DNA of 64,000 bases from an uncultured Selenomonadaceae bacterium (GTDB taxonomy: Bacteria; Bacillota; Negativicutes; Selenomonadales; Selenomonadaceae), in assembly GCA_905233135.1 (NCBI GenBank), contig CAJOCQ010000009.1, forward strand, positions 26,822 through 90,821, read 5' to 3'. The translations under genes were made by a program, and so were the position numbers. The notes beneath the pieces are model-generated. The model did no database searches, was not told where the DNA came from, and saw nothing but the letters and a program-made list of their open reading frames with translations. Below are positions 44,550 to 53,422 of this stretch, one piece after another (position 1 is the first letter of the stretch; every line of letters begins with the position of its first letter).

Positions 44550-45587
44550 TTATTTATTTTTCTTGGAAGACATAACGACGCGCTTTAATAAATTCATATC
44601 TTCGAGAGAGCGTCCCGTGCCTTCGCCTACGCAACTTAACGGGTCATCGGCAATAATAACGGGCATACCTGTTTCTTTTGCAATAAGTGTATCGATATTC
44701 GCCAAAAGTGCGCCGCCGCCCGTCATCATAATTCCGTGATCCATAACATCAGCGGCAAGTTCGGGCGGAGTGCGTTCAAGTGTAGTTTTTACTGCATTAA
44801 CAATTTTATCGATAGGGTCTGCGAGTGCGTCTCTAATTTCGGTTGATTTAATTGTGATATTTTTGGGCAAGCCCGTAACCAAATCACGCCCGCGAATTTC
44901 CAATTCTTTTTCAGTTTTCGGCGTAATCATTGCGGAACCGATTTTAATTTTAATTTCTTCGGCGGTACGTTCGCCAATCATTAAATTATAAAGTTTTTTG
45001 ATATATTGAATAATGGAAGAATCCATTTCATCGCCGCCGATACGAATTGAAAGGCTTGTAACAATTCCGCCGAGCGAAATAACCGCAATTTCAGTTGTGC
45101 CGCCGCCAATATCGACAACCATATTTCCTGTTGCCTCTTCGACGGGCAAACCTGCGCCGATAGCCGCCGCCATTGGTTCTTCAATAAGGTAAGCTTCACG
45201 TGCGCCCGCTTGTTGTGCCGCGTCAATAACTGCGCGTTTTTCAACTTCGGTAACGCCTGAAGGTACGCCGACAACCACGCGCGGGCGTACAAAATTTGTA
45301 CGGCTGTTCATTGCCTTTCTAATGAAATATTTCAACATACTTTGTGTAACGTCAAAATCAGCTATAACGCCGTCTTTCATCGGGCGAATTGCAACTATAT
45401 TACCCGGCGTGCGCCCAATCATTTTTTTGGCTTCGTCGCCTACTGCCAAAACTTCGCCGGTATCTCTTTCTATAGCAACTACTGAAGGCTCGCGCAGGAC
45501 TATTCCTTTGCCTTTGACGTGAACAAGAGTGTTAGCTGTTCCCAAATCTATGCCCATATCACGAGAGCCGCCAAATAATCCAAACAT
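44550..45587 (-). CDS. mreB: Cell shape-determining actin-like protein MreB
   Basis: A 345-residue bacterial actin. Phosphate loops [14 protein letters not shown] and [18 protein letters not shown] and the adenosine motif [13 protein letters not shown] are visible. It forms membrane filaments that guide elongation. An ATG with GAAGGGAG upstream starts it, and a TTGCAA-17-TAAAAT promoter lies about 55 bases upstream. The operon mreB-mreC-mreD-mrdA follows. Confidence 0.97.
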   Translation of the reverse strand: MFGLFGGSRDMGIDLGTANTLVHVKGKGIVLREPSVVAIERDTGEVLAVGDEAKKMIGRTPGNIVAIRPMKDGVIADFDVTQSMLKYFIRKAMNSRTNFVRPRVVVGVPSGVTEVEKRAVIDAAQQAGAREAYLIEEPMAAAIGAGLPVEEATGNMVVDIGGGTTEIAVISLGGIVTSLSIRIGGDEMDSSIIQYIKKLYNLMIGERTAEEIKIKIGSAMITPKTEKELEIRGRDLVTGLPKNITIKSTEIRDALADPIDKIVNAVKTTLERTPPELAADVMDHGIMMTGGGALLANIDTLIAKETGMPVIIADDPLSCVGEGTGRSLEDMNLLKRVVMSSKKNK

Positions 45588-45955
45588 CTAAGTAATTTCT
45601 CCCTTCGTAAAAAAGCAGCCTGTTTTTCGGCTATGGTATTTTAACAACATTTGAGTTTCTTTGCAATATTAAATTTCGGCGTTGGTTTTTTAGAATAGTT
45701 TTTTTTTATAATTTACAAGTCGGCATTTCTTTCTTTTTGGAAAAAGAAAGAAACGCCTGGCAAAGAAAGAAAAACTACCACGCCGCGAAAACCGCCATCA
45801 CGGCGGTAAACGCGGCCGGCGCACGTCGTGTGCGCCGTTCACTAGCAAGCGCGTGCTTTTTAAGTTGTAATTTCAATTTACTTTTGCCTAGTGCCTATTG
45901 CCTAAAAAGTTGACATAAATAAAAATTTGAATTAAAATACACAAATGTTTAAAAC
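45588..45955. repeat. Spacer between mreB and tRNA-Arg with hairpin modules
   Basis: Besides the mreB promoter it holds, at 45718-45776, the GGCATTTCTTTCTTTTTGG / AAAAAGAAAGAAACGCC module with a trailing GGCAAAGAAAG, then CCGCCATCACGGCGG at about 45791-45807 and GGCGCACGTCGTGTGCGCC at 45818-45836. The same three modules in order occur at about 48.1-48.23 kb. A CCTAGTGCCTATTGCCTA tract is at 45886-45904. Confidence 0.7.
45638..45666 (-). promoter_or_regulatory. Promoter of the mreBCD-mrdA operon
   Basis: On the minus strand TTGCAA and TAAAAT are separated by 17 bases, with the mreB ATG about 50 bases downstream of the -10 box. Confidence 0.65.
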
Positions 45956-46030
45956 GCGCTCGTAGTCCAGTGGATAGAACGTTAGCCTCCGGAGCTGAAA
46001 GCGTGGGTTCGATTCCCGCCGAGCGCACCA
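45956..46030 (+). tRNA. tRNA-Arg (anticodon CCG)
   Basis: A 75-nt cloverleaf with encoded CCA. The acceptor arms GCGCTCG and CGAGCGC pair perfectly. The anticodon arm is TTAGC-CTCCGGA-GCTGA with CCG at positions 34-36, and the T arm GTGGG-TTCGATT-CCCGC is intact. It reads CGG arginine codons. Confidence 0.95.
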
Positions 46031-46075
46031 TTTTTTGTTACACGCTGTTTTCACGTGAAACCTTGCAGAATATTT

Positions 46076-46113
46076 AAAACTCCCACCGCAATTTTTACGG
46101 AAGGAGTTTTTTT
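46076..46113. terminator. Bidirectional terminator between tRNA-Arg and the NlpC/P60 gene
   Basis: AAAACTCC and GGAGTTTT pair, with an inner CCG/CGG stem, and T or A runs flank both sides. It can end both the tRNA transcript and the convergent minus-strand gene. Confidence 0.75.
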
Positions 46114-46894
46114 ACTTTGTGATTTTTTTTCCGCCTAAAAATTTCGGTCTCCAATATTCGTTATCCAATGAATCAATACGAACGCCCTTGCTTGAGGAAG
46201 TATGCAAAAATTCCCCGTTGCCTACATAAAAACCGCAATGCGACGCGCCTTCAAGATATGTTGAGAAAAATACCAAGTCGCCTACCGAAAGTTGGGAAGT
46301 TTTGACAGATTCGCCCAATAAATATTGCTCATCGGCAAGGCGCGGAATATTTATCCCGTATTGCTTGAAAACGTATTGCAAAAAGCCCGAACAATCAAAG
46401 CCTGAAGGAGTTGTACCGCCCCAAACATATGGTACGCCCATAAATTTTTTTGCAAGTTCAACAATTTCAACGCCTTCGTGTCGAGTTATAAAAGTTTCGC
46501 CGTAGGGAACAAGATTATTATTTTTTGCGGGTTTAACGGGTTTTGTTGTATTGATATGTGAAATTTTAGATTCTGTTGGAGTTTTAATTTTGAGGTCGGA
46601 AAGACTGCGCCCTTTGACGGGTTTTGCTTTTTTGAGTGCGCGCCACGTTGCATTTGTAACAACGCCCGTAACGGTAATTTTGTTATCACGCTGAAAAGCC
46701 TCAACCGCTTTTTTAGTTTCGTCGCCAAATTCGCCGTCCAATTCGGTTATGTTGTAACCGATAACATACAATTTTTTTTGTAAAGTTAAAACGTCCTTGC
46801 CCGTGTCATTTTTTTCAAGTGCGGGCGAAGCAAGAGCCGTTGCAGAAACAAGGGTCGCAAGTATAAAAATCACAACGAAATTAAAAGCTTTCAT
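46112..46894 (-). CDS. Exported NlpC/P60 endopeptidase with peptidoglycan-binding domain
   Basis: A 260-residue protein with a signal peptide (to about residue 22, ATALASP), a PG_binding_1 domain (VLTLQKKLYVIGYNITELDG, residues 34-92), a linker and an NlpC/P60 cysteine peptidase domain. Catalytic Cys168 is in FDCSGF, and the His is in SHCGFYVG. Such enzymes cut stem peptides during wall turnover. It lies downstream of, and is co-oriented with, mupG, with only 21 bases between, so co-transcription is likely. Confidence 0.92.
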   Translation of the reverse strand: MKAFNFVVIFILATLVSATALASPALEKNDTGKDVLTLQKKLYVIGYNITELDGEFGDETKKAVEAFQRDNKITVTGVVTNATWRALKKAKPVKGRSLSDLKIKTPTESKISHINTTKPVKPAKNNNLVPYGETFITRHEGVEIVELAKKFMGVPYVWGGTTPSGFDCSGFLQYVFKQYGINIPRLADEQYLLGESVKTSQLSVGDLVFFSTYLEGASHCGFYVGNGEFLHTSSSKGVRIDSLDNEYWRPKFLGGKKITK

Positions 46895-46915
46895 TGCGAA
46901 TGACCCTCCGATATT

Positions 46916-47965
46916 CTAAATAAATCTGAAGGAGAACTTTTGATTAGGCTTGATATAATCAGCCAAAAAAATTTCCGTGTCGATAATCCGCGCAACAGTA
47001 TTAACTCTTGAATCAGCGGGAAGAATATCCTGCACAATTTGAACTTCGCCGACGTAACGCCCGAAATTTTTATTGTCAACAGTAATATCGCCGAAATTTC
47101 TTTCGACAGCGGAATTTTCGGACTCGATTGTACCAGCGAAATTTTTTAGAAATTTTCTACCTTCGACTGCGCGAATAACAGATTTTGAAATATCGGGACG
47201 CCGCGTGAAAGTATTTTTTAAAAGTTCAATGGTGGTTAAATCGTCAGTTAAAAGTTTTGCGCTGATGACGACTTCATTTTCTTTGGCACTTGCAACGGCT
47301 ATAATTTCCTCTTCGGTCGGCAAGCCGTCGCCAATAATAATAAAATCTGTACCAAGTGCCGTTAAAAATCTTGCTGATAAATCGGTTGAAAAATCTCTGC
47401 AGTCTTCGACAGTAGGAAGTCCTTCAAAGAACGGGGCGCGCCTTTTACCTTCCAAACTCGGAACAAACGCGCCAACATTTATTCCGAAATCGTGTAACAT
47501 TTTGTTTTGGTTTATAAAAAAATATGTGTCCAATCCCGTAAGGACGTGGGGATAAAAATTGTGCAACGCGGTAATGTTGGAAAAATTCGCGTTGAGGTTT
47601 AAAAGTACTGTTAAAAATTCATTTGTGACAGTTGAGGCGTTGAGTTGAATTTTGCTTTTCTTGCTAAGTTCAACAATTTGTTCGACAGAAAAACCGTCAT
47701 CAAGTCTCAATGTCAAGCCGCTGACGTTAAACTCTTCGATATTATCGGGATTTACATCAAGTATAATTTCAAAATCATTTGTGGCGGCGGCGGTTATAAT
47801 TTCGGCAAAATCATTAAAAAAGTTGTCGCCGTCCGCCGAAGATTCGGGAATTTGCGTTGAAGTGAAAAGGCGTTTCATACCTATTTTTGCTGCAAATTTT
47901 ATCAGCTGAATATTTTCTTTTTGCTTGTAGCCCAAGCCGGCGTATATTGATATTCCATTTTCCAT
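46916..47965 (-). CDS. mupG: 6-phospho-N-acetylmuramidase MupG (DUF871)
   Basis: A 349-residue DUF871 protein. The N-terminal SIYAGLGYKQKENIQLIKFA and the ALHNFYPHVLTGLD and GAFVPSLEGKRRAPFFEGLPT segments are characteristic. In Staphylococcus this family (MupG) cleaves MurNAc-6-phosphate-GlcNAc to MurNAc-6P and GlcNAc in wall recycling. The murQ gene 400 bases upstream on the same strand would convert the MurNAc-6P product, which supports the assignment. No phosphotransferase transporter for the disaccharide is visible here. Confidence 0.85.
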   Translation of the reverse strand: MENGISIYAGLGYKQKENIQLIKFAAKIGMKRLFTSTQIPESSADGDNFFNDFAEIITAAATNDFEIILDVNPDNIEEFNVSGLTLRLDDGFSVEQIVELSKKSKIQLNASTVTNEFLTVLLNLNANFSNITALHNFYPHVLTGLDTYFFINQNKMLHDFGINVGAFVPSLEGKRRAPFFEGLPTVEDCRDFSTDLSARFLTALGTDFIIIGDGLPTEEEIIAVASAKENEVVISAKLLTDDLTTIELLKNTFTRRPDISKSVIRAVEGRKFLKNFAGTIESENSAVERNFGDITVDNKNFGRYVGEVQIVQDILPADSRVNTVARIIDTEIFLADYIKPNQKFSFRFI

Positions 47966-48377
47966 TTTGCTTACACCTCCTTTAATTTTATTTTTTATTT
48001 AATCCGCACTTCAGGGAGTTGTAGGGTAAGTGCGTCAACGGCTTCAATTTTATAAATGCTTTTAAGAAATTTTTATTTTTTTCTAACAACGGCATTTCTT
48101 TCTTTTTGGAAAAAGAAAGAAACAGCAAGTGCTCTTACTCATCGCATTTGCAGGCAAAGAAAGAAAAACTGCCACGCCGCTAGAATCGCTATCACGGCGG
48201 TTAACGCGGTCGGCGCACGTCCTGTGCGCCGCGTTCAATAATGCGCGTACTTTTTAAGGTTTCACTTTCAAGATTAGGAATTGAAAATTGCCGCGCGTCC
48301 TGCGCGGTTTTGCGTAGCAAAAGCGTGCTCTCTTCGCGAGGGGCTTGGGCGGCTGCGCGTCACGCTTGCCGCCTTTT
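47966..48377. repeat. Spacer between mupG and murQ with hairpin-module mosaic
   Basis: Holds the GGCATTTCTTTCTTTTTGG / AAAAAGAAAGAAAC module at about 48091-48123 (here split by an unrelated 25-base segment from GGCAAAGAAAG), CCGCTAGAATCGCTATCACGG at 48176-48196, GGCGCACGTCCTGTGCGCC at 48212-48230, the GCCGCGCGTCCTGCGCGG module at 48290-48307, and GGCGGCTGCGCGTCACGC...GCCGCC at 48348-48373 followed by TTTTT. No gene is seen. Confidence 0.7.
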
Positions 48378-49205
48378 TCAATTTTTATTTAATAAAAAAT
48401 CTACAGCAAGTTTTGCGCGTCCGTCAAATTTTTTCAGCGCGTCAACTGCTGTAACTTCGTCGCAGCCTGTAGCCGCAATGACAATTCTTTTTGCGCGGTC
48501 GCGCAGTTTTTCGTTAGTTGCGTGAACGTCAACCATTAAGTTGCCGTAAACTTTGCCGAGCCGAATCATTGCGCCCGTTGTCAGCATATTTAAAACCATT
48601 TTGGTTGCAGTGCCCGCCTTCATTCGCGTTGAGCCGGTTATAACTTCCGCGCCCGTTACAGGCGTTATTGCAATGTCAACAATTTCGTCAAGTGAGGAAT
48701 TTTCAACGCACGAAACGCCCAAAGTTGCCGCGCCAATTTTTTTAGCGTAGTCAACGGCGGCTATAACATAGGGCGTACGCCCTGAAGCGGCTATTCCCAC
48801 CAAAATATCTTTGGCTGTAAAATTTTTTTCGCGCAGATTTTCAATCGCCAAATTTTTATCGTCTTCCGCGCCTTCAACGGCATTTGTAAGGGCGTAGTTG
48901 CCGCCCGCAATAATTCCTTGTACCATTTCAGAATTTACGCCGAAAGTTGGCGGGCATTCCGAAGCGTCAAGAACGCCCAAACGCCCCGACGTTCCCGCGC
49001 CTATATAAAAAAGCCGCCCGCCGCTTGAAATTTTTTTTGCAATTAAATCGACGGCAAGCGCAATTTGCGGCAAAGTTTTTTCAACTGCCACCGCAACTTT
49101 TTTATCTTCGTCATTGATAATTTTCAACATTTCGAGCGTTGAAACTTTATCGATATTTGCGGACGCCGAATTTCTTTTCTCAGTCGTCAAATTTGCAAAA
49201 TTCAT
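48378..49205 (-). CDS. murQ: N-acetylmuramic acid 6-phosphate etherase MurQ
   Basis: A 275-residue SIS-domain enzyme that splits D-lactate from MurNAc-6-phosphate to give GlcNAc-6-phosphate. The sugar-phosphate site is [21 protein letters not shown] with the catalytic Glu83, and a second conserved part is [21 protein letters not shown]. It is preceded by a polysaccharide deacetylase gene 9 bases upstream on the same strand and followed by mupG after a repeat-filled spacer. The D-lactate released connects to lactate metabolism. Confidence 0.95.
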   Translation of the reverse strand: MNFANLTTEKRNSASANIDKVSTLEMLKIINDEDKKVAVAVEKTLPQIALAVDLIAKKISSGGRLFYIGAGTSGRLGVLDASECPPTFGVNSEMVQGIIAGGNYALTNAVEGAEDDKNLAIENLREKNFTAKDILVGIAASGRTPYVIAAVDYAKKIGAATLGVSCVENSSLDEIVDIAITPVTGAEVITGSTRMKAGTATKMVLNMLTTGAMIRLGKVYGNLMVDVHATNEKLRDRAKRIVIAATGCDEVTAVDALKKFDGRAKLAVDFLLNKN

Positions 49206-49214
49206 TTTCTTACC

Positions 49215-50051
49215 TCATGGAATCCAAATTAATTCTGCAACTTCGGGGTTGCCGTCTTTAATCAATCTGTTTTTAAATCTGTTAAGCGGTGCAATTAGCG
49301 GCGCACCGTTCAATCTTAATTTAAACCTGAAAAGCGTATGCGAATTTGAGCCGTAAACAGGTATTCTGTCTAAAACGTAATGCTGCGGATTTTGATGAGC
49401 CAAGCCGTAATCAAGCGTGAAACCTGCACGATAACCAGCCTCTTTGCTTATGCTTTCAGCCTCAACTGTATATTTGCCGTCGGGATAAGCGATAAAATTC
49501 GCAGGTTTTTTCAAGTACCATTCAATAGCCTGCTTCGAGCCGTAAAGTTGATCCCAAAGTTTATCACGCGAATAAATTTCAGTCATCGGTCTGTTGTTAA
49601 GGGTATGACTTTGAATATCTGCAAGCCCGCTTGCCTGCATTTCCCGCGCTTGATCCCACGTGATATAATTCGGATACAAATTCACAAAATCAGTTACAAG
49701 AAAGAAAGTTGCACGCAACTTATACTTTTGCAGGATAGGAAAAACATTTTTGTAAATGTCAATGTGCGCGTCATCAAAAGTAATTATAACGGGATTTGCG
49801 GGGAGCGTGCTTTTCCCTTCCCAAGCGTCCAAAAGTTCATTCGGCGTTATGACGTTGTAACCGCCTTCCGCCAAGTATTTCATTTGCGCGTCAAATTGTT
49901 CAACAGTCAAAGTGTCTGCATTTTGGTCAATGTCGTTTACTTGATGATAAGTTAAAATAGGTACGCCGTCCTTTTCCCTATGAAACAGCCAAGTTAAAAA
50001 CGAACCCGCCGCAGAAATTAAGATTATCAAAAGTATAAAAAGTTTCTTCAT
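49215..50051 (-). CDS. Polysaccharide deacetylase (NodB domain), membrane anchored
   Basis: A 278-residue protein with an N-terminal signal/anchor (residues about 3-22) and a NodB-like carbohydrate esterase domain. Motif 1 is TFDDA (Asp93-Asp94). Motif 2 is SHTLNNRPM: His149 is kept, but the usual second metal His four residues on is Asn153. Motif 3 is AYPDGKY. Such enzymes deacetylate surface GlcNAc polymers or chitin-like glycans. The altered ligand raises doubt about the metal site or suggests a different set of ligands. It sits directly before murQ, consistent with wall turnover. Confidence 0.85.
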   Translation of the reverse strand: MKKLFILLIILISAAGSFLTWLFHREKDGVPILTYHQVNDIDQNADTLTVEQFDAQMKYLAEGGYNVITPNELLDAWEGKSTLPANPVIITFDDAHIDIYKNVFPILQKYKLRATFFLVTDFVNLYPNYITWDQAREMQASGLADIQSHTLNNRPMTEIYSRDKLWDQLYGSKQAIEWYLKKPANFIAYPDGKYTVEAESISKEAGYRAGFTLDYGLAHQNPQHYVLDRIPVYGSNSHTLFRFKLRLNGAPLIAPLNRFKNRLIKDGNPEVAELIWIP

Positions 50052-50207
50052 TAGAATCCCTCCCTTTGGAGTTCCTGTAAAAATCTTTCAGCTAATTTTC
50101 ATTTTAATTTATGATAATATATAACAACGCGGTGAAAGTGTCAAGAATTAACTGGACAATTTCTTTGCTTGCGGCTAAAATATTTTTTGCATTAAGGAGG
50201 AAAAATT

Positions 50208-51263
50208 ATGAGTGAAAATGCGCCGAAAATTTCGGTAATTGTGCCGATGTACAACGCAGAAAAATATTTAAGTTTGTGTATCACTTCGATACTCGCGCAA
50301 ACTTTTAAAGATTTTGAATTGATTTTAATTGATGATTGTTCGACGGACAAAACTTTGGAAGTTGCAAAAAGTTTCAGCGATTCAAGAATAAAAATTTTAC
50401 AAAACAAAAAAAATTTGGGAATGCCGGGCACAGTTCGCAACGTCGGAATTGACGCGGCGCGCGGCGAATATCTTTTTTTCTGCGATGACGATGACGTTAT
50501 TTTGGCAAACGGGCTGGAAGTTCTTTTGAAAGCCGCCGAAGAAAAAAATGCTGATGCCGTAAATACCACAAAATTTTATAACACCGGCGATTTTAAAAGT
50601 GTTGAAGATATAAAAGTTTACCTTTCGGAATTCCCTCCTGCCTCGCCTGTTTCCGAAGATTTAAAAACAAGAATTTATGAAGAATTTTTATTGCGCAGGA
50701 TGCATATTGCCCCGTGGCTTTTTTTGTATAAGAGAAAATTTTTGCTGAAGAATAATATAAAATTTCCTGACGAAGTGGCTGAAGATGTTTTTTTCAACTT
50801 CGACGTAGTTTGCGCAACCGATAAAATAGTCAAAATTGATATTCCGTTTTATATCCATAGAAAACATTTTTCTTCGGCGACTTTTAATCCGATGAGAATA
50901 ACAAAGAATCTTCAATCCGTTTCAAATTTAATTGAACACATTGAAAAAAAACTTTCACCGATAAATGACGTTGGTTTTACAAGATTAGTTTTAATGTATT
51001 GGACGTCGCACGTCATAGGAAGTTACATTTTGCCTTTCGTCAATGATGACGTTACAGAAATATCAGACGAAATTTCTGAAGCGTTGAAACCGCGTTTCGG
51101 CAAAAATTTTTCTTTTGTGCTTACGATTTTTAATTTATACCTTCAAAGTCAATTGGTATTTAAAGAAAATCAAGTTTTAAACAATAAAATAAATGAGCTT
51201 ACTTCCGAAAAACAAATATTGCAAAGTAAGTTGGCAAATATTGAACAAATTTTAAAGGCGTAA
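50208..51263 (+). CDS. Family 2 glycosyltransferase
   Basis: A 351-residue GT2 enzyme with the GT-A fold: VIVPMYNAEKYLSLCITSIL at the N-terminus, IDDCSTDKT, and the DxD-type metal motif in CDDDDVI (about residue 100). The C-terminal 60 residues form a coiled-coil-like helix (QVLNNKINELTSEKQILQSK). Soluble, likely membrane-associated, adding sugars to a cell-surface glycan. Its acceptor is unknown. The ATG at 50208 follows AAGGAGG. Confidence 0.88.
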   Translation: MSENAPKISVIVPMYNAEKYLSLCITSILAQTFKDFELILIDDCSTDKTLEVAKSFSDSRIKILQNKKNLGMPGTVRNVGIDAARGEYLFFCDDDDVILANGLEVLLKAAEEKNADAVNTTKFYNTGDFKSVEDIKVYLSEFPPASPVSEDLKTRIYEEFLLRRMHIAPWLFLYKRKFLLKNNIKFPDEVAEDVFFNFDVVCATDKIVKIDIPFYIHRKHFSSATFNPMRITKNLQSVSNLIEHIEKKLSPINDVGFTRLVLMYWTSHVIGSYILPFVNDDVTEISDEISEALKPRFGKNFSFVLTIFNLYLQSQLVFKENQVLNNKINELTSEKQILQSKLANIEQILKA

Positions 51264-51271
51264 ATTTTATT

Positions 51272-52177
51272 ATGAAAAATTTTTTATTGGAGATGTTGAA
51301 TAAATTGAAAAGAAATGATTCTTGCTGGTGCGGCAGCGGCAAAAAATATAAAAAGTGCCATTTGGAATTTGACGAGCGAATTGACGCAATAAAGTTTGAC
51401 AGTTCAAAGGGGCAAATTCGCCCGCCGCACAAAATTATTAACAACGCGGCAGATGTCGAAGGGATTAAACGCGCGGCAGTGATAAATTCGGGCGCGTTGG
51501 ATTTGGCGGGGCAAATGGTTAAAGCGGGCATTTCAACTTTGGAAATTAATGACGCGGTACACGAATTTATTACAAGTCACGGTGCGCACCCGAGCTGCTT
51601 AGATTTTGAAGGATTTCCAAAAAGCATTTGTATTTCAGTAAACAACGTTGTTTGTCACGGCATCCCTTCCAAAAAAGAAATTCTGCGCGAAGGCGATATT
51701 TTGAACGTTGACATAACAACGGATTTGGACGGCTATTTTGCTGACGCCTCCAGAATGTTTTGGGTCGGCGAAATTTCAGATGACGCCAAAAAGTTAATCG
51801 AAGTTACGCGCGAAATTATGGAAGTAGGAATTAAAGCGGCGCAGCCTTGGCACTTTGTAGGAGATATTGGCGCGGCTTGCAGCAAGCTTGCGAAGGCGAA
51901 CGGCTATTCAGTCGTTACAGATTTGGGCGGGCACGGTTGCGGCAAAGATTTTCATTTGGAGCCTTTCGTCAGCCACGATTGCAAAGCGGGGACGGGAATG
52001 CTTTTAGTTCCCGGTATGTCAATAACGGTTGAGCCGATGATTAACGCGGGCGGTAAAAAAGTTACTGTTGACAATTCCGATAATTGGACGGTGCGCACGA
52101 AGGACGGCTCGTTATCTGCGCAGTGGGAAAAAACTATTTTAATAACTGAAACGGGCAATGAAGTTTTGGCAAGTTAA
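51272..52177 (+). CDS. map: Methionine aminopeptidase with N-terminal SEC-C zinc motif
   Basis: A 301-residue type I methionine aminopeptidase. The N-terminal SEC-C motif is C18-x-C20-x8-C29-H30 (CWCGSGKKYKKCH), a small zinc knuckle that binds ribosomes or partners. The catalytic domain shows DVDI(TT)DLDGYFAD, GHGCGKDFH and EPMI with the expected metal-binding Asp, His and Glu residues. The N-terminal extension distinguishes it from the core housekeeping type near rpl genes, so a second map gene is likely elsewhere. A strong terminator follows. Confidence 0.93.
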   Translation: MKNFLLEMLNKLKRNDSCWCGSGKKYKKCHLEFDERIDAIKFDSSKGQIRPPHKIINNAADVEGIKRAAVINSGALDLAGQMVKAGISTLEINDAVHEFITSHGAHPSCLDFEGFPKSICISVNNVVCHGIPSKKEILREGDILNVDITTDLDGYFADASRMFWVGEISDDAKKLIEVTREIMEVGIKAAQPWHFVGDIGAACSKLAKANGYSVVTDLGGHGCGKDFHLEPFVSHDCKAGTGMLLVPGMSITVEPMINAGGKKVTVDNSDNWTVRTKDGSLSAQWEKTILITETGNEVLAS

Positions 52178-52188
52178 AAATTTTTACA

Positions 52189-52216
52189 GCCTCGTAAAAT
52201 TACGGGGCTTTTTTAT
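52189..52216 (+). terminator. Terminator after map
   Basis: GCCTCGTAA and TTACGGGGC form a 9 bp stem with a two-base loop and a T run. Confidence 0.85.
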
Positions 52217-52264
52217 TTTGCAGAAAAATTTTTTATGTTACAATGATTAAAAGGAAGTGAATCA

Positions 52265-53422
52265 ATGTCAACATTTACAGAATTAAAAACAGGCGCGGAA
52301 ATTTGCGAACTTTTGCGGCGTCAAGGAATTACCACGCCAACGCCCGTACAAGAAAAAGTTATCCCGCAAGCTCGCGCAGGAAAAGATTTAATCATTCAAT
52401 CTAAAACAGGCACGGGCAAAACTTTGGCATTTCTGTTGCCGACAATCGAACGCTTAAAAAATATTTCAGTAACGCAAGAATTAATAATTGCGCCGACGCG
52501 CGAACTTGCCACGCAAATTTCAAAAGTCGCCGCGCAAATTTGCAACGTTGCAGAAATTGAATCTTTGTTAATTTGCGGCGGGCAAGATATTGACAGGCAA
52601 AAAGAAAAACTGCGCCGCGTCCCGCAATTAATTATTGGTACGCCCGGCAGACTTTTAGACCATTGGCGGCGCGGCACTATTCAATTTAAAAATATTAACA
52701 AAATCGTTATCGACGAGGCGGACGAACTTTTGAAGCTCGGCTTTATCGAAGACGTGGAAAATATTTTGCGCGAAACGGCAAAGGACAGGCAAATTATTTT
52801 ATGTTCTGCAACAATGCCGCTTAGAATCCGCCAACTTGCCGCCGAATTTTTGAAAACGCCCAAAGAAATTTTCATTGAGCCGAAAATTATTACGCTGGAA
52901 AATATTAATCAAGTCGTTTTAAAAATTCCCGCCGAAAAAAAATTTTCAAAGCTTGTAGAAATTCTGCAAACTGAAAATCCCTACCTTGCAATGATTTTCT
53001 GCGCGCGCAAGGAAACAACTTCAAAATTGGCGTTGGAACTTGCGAAGAAAAATTTTGAAGTTGACGAATTGCACGGCGATTTGACGCAACAACAAAGAAA
53101 TTTCGTACTGAAAAAATTTCGTGAAGCGAAAATTCAAATTCTCGTTGCAACGGATATTGCGGCGCGCGGCTTGGATATTGAAGGCGTGACGCACGTTTTG
53201 AGTTACGATGTGCCGCGCGACGTTGAAACTTATATTCACAGGATAGGGCGCACGGGGCGCGCGGGCGAAAAGGGCACTGCAATTACTTTGGTAACGCCCG
53301 CCGAAATTGAACGCCTGCGCAGAATTGAACGCGGTATCAAAAAAAATATTTCTGTCAAACGTACCGCGCCGAAAAATCCCCGCGCCCGTCAAATTAAAAA
53401 TTTTGCCCCAAAACGCCGTTAA
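52265..53422 (+). CDS. DEAD-box RNA helicase
   Basis: A 385-residue RNA helicase with two RecA domains. The motifs in order are: Q motif PTPVQEKVIP, motif I SKTGTGKT, PTRELA, VIDEADELL (motif II, Asp-Glu-Ala-Asp), SAT, and motifs V-VI ATDIAARGLD and HRIGRTGRAG. The basic 40-residue tail (RAPKNPRARQIKNF) is typical of CshA/DeaD-like cold-shock helicases but short. It starts at 52265 after AAGGAAGTGA. Confidence 0.94.
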   Translation: MSTFTELKTGAEICELLRRQGITTPTPVQEKVIPQARAGKDLIIQSKTGTGKTLAFLLPTIERLKNISVTQELIIAPTRELATQISKVAAQICNVAEIESLLICGGQDIDRQKEKLRRVPQLIIGTPGRLLDHWRRGTIQFKNINKIVIDEADELLKLGFIEDVENILRETAKDRQIILCSATMPLRIRQLAAEFLKTPKEIFIEPKIITLENINQVVLKIPAEKKFSKLVEILQTENPYLAMIFCARKETTSKLALELAKKNFEVDELHGDLTQQQRNFVLKKFREAKIQILVATDIAARGLDIEGVTHVLSYDVPRDVETYIHRIGRTGRAGEKGTAITLVTPAEIERLRRIERGIKKNISVKRTAPKNPRARQIKNFAPKRR

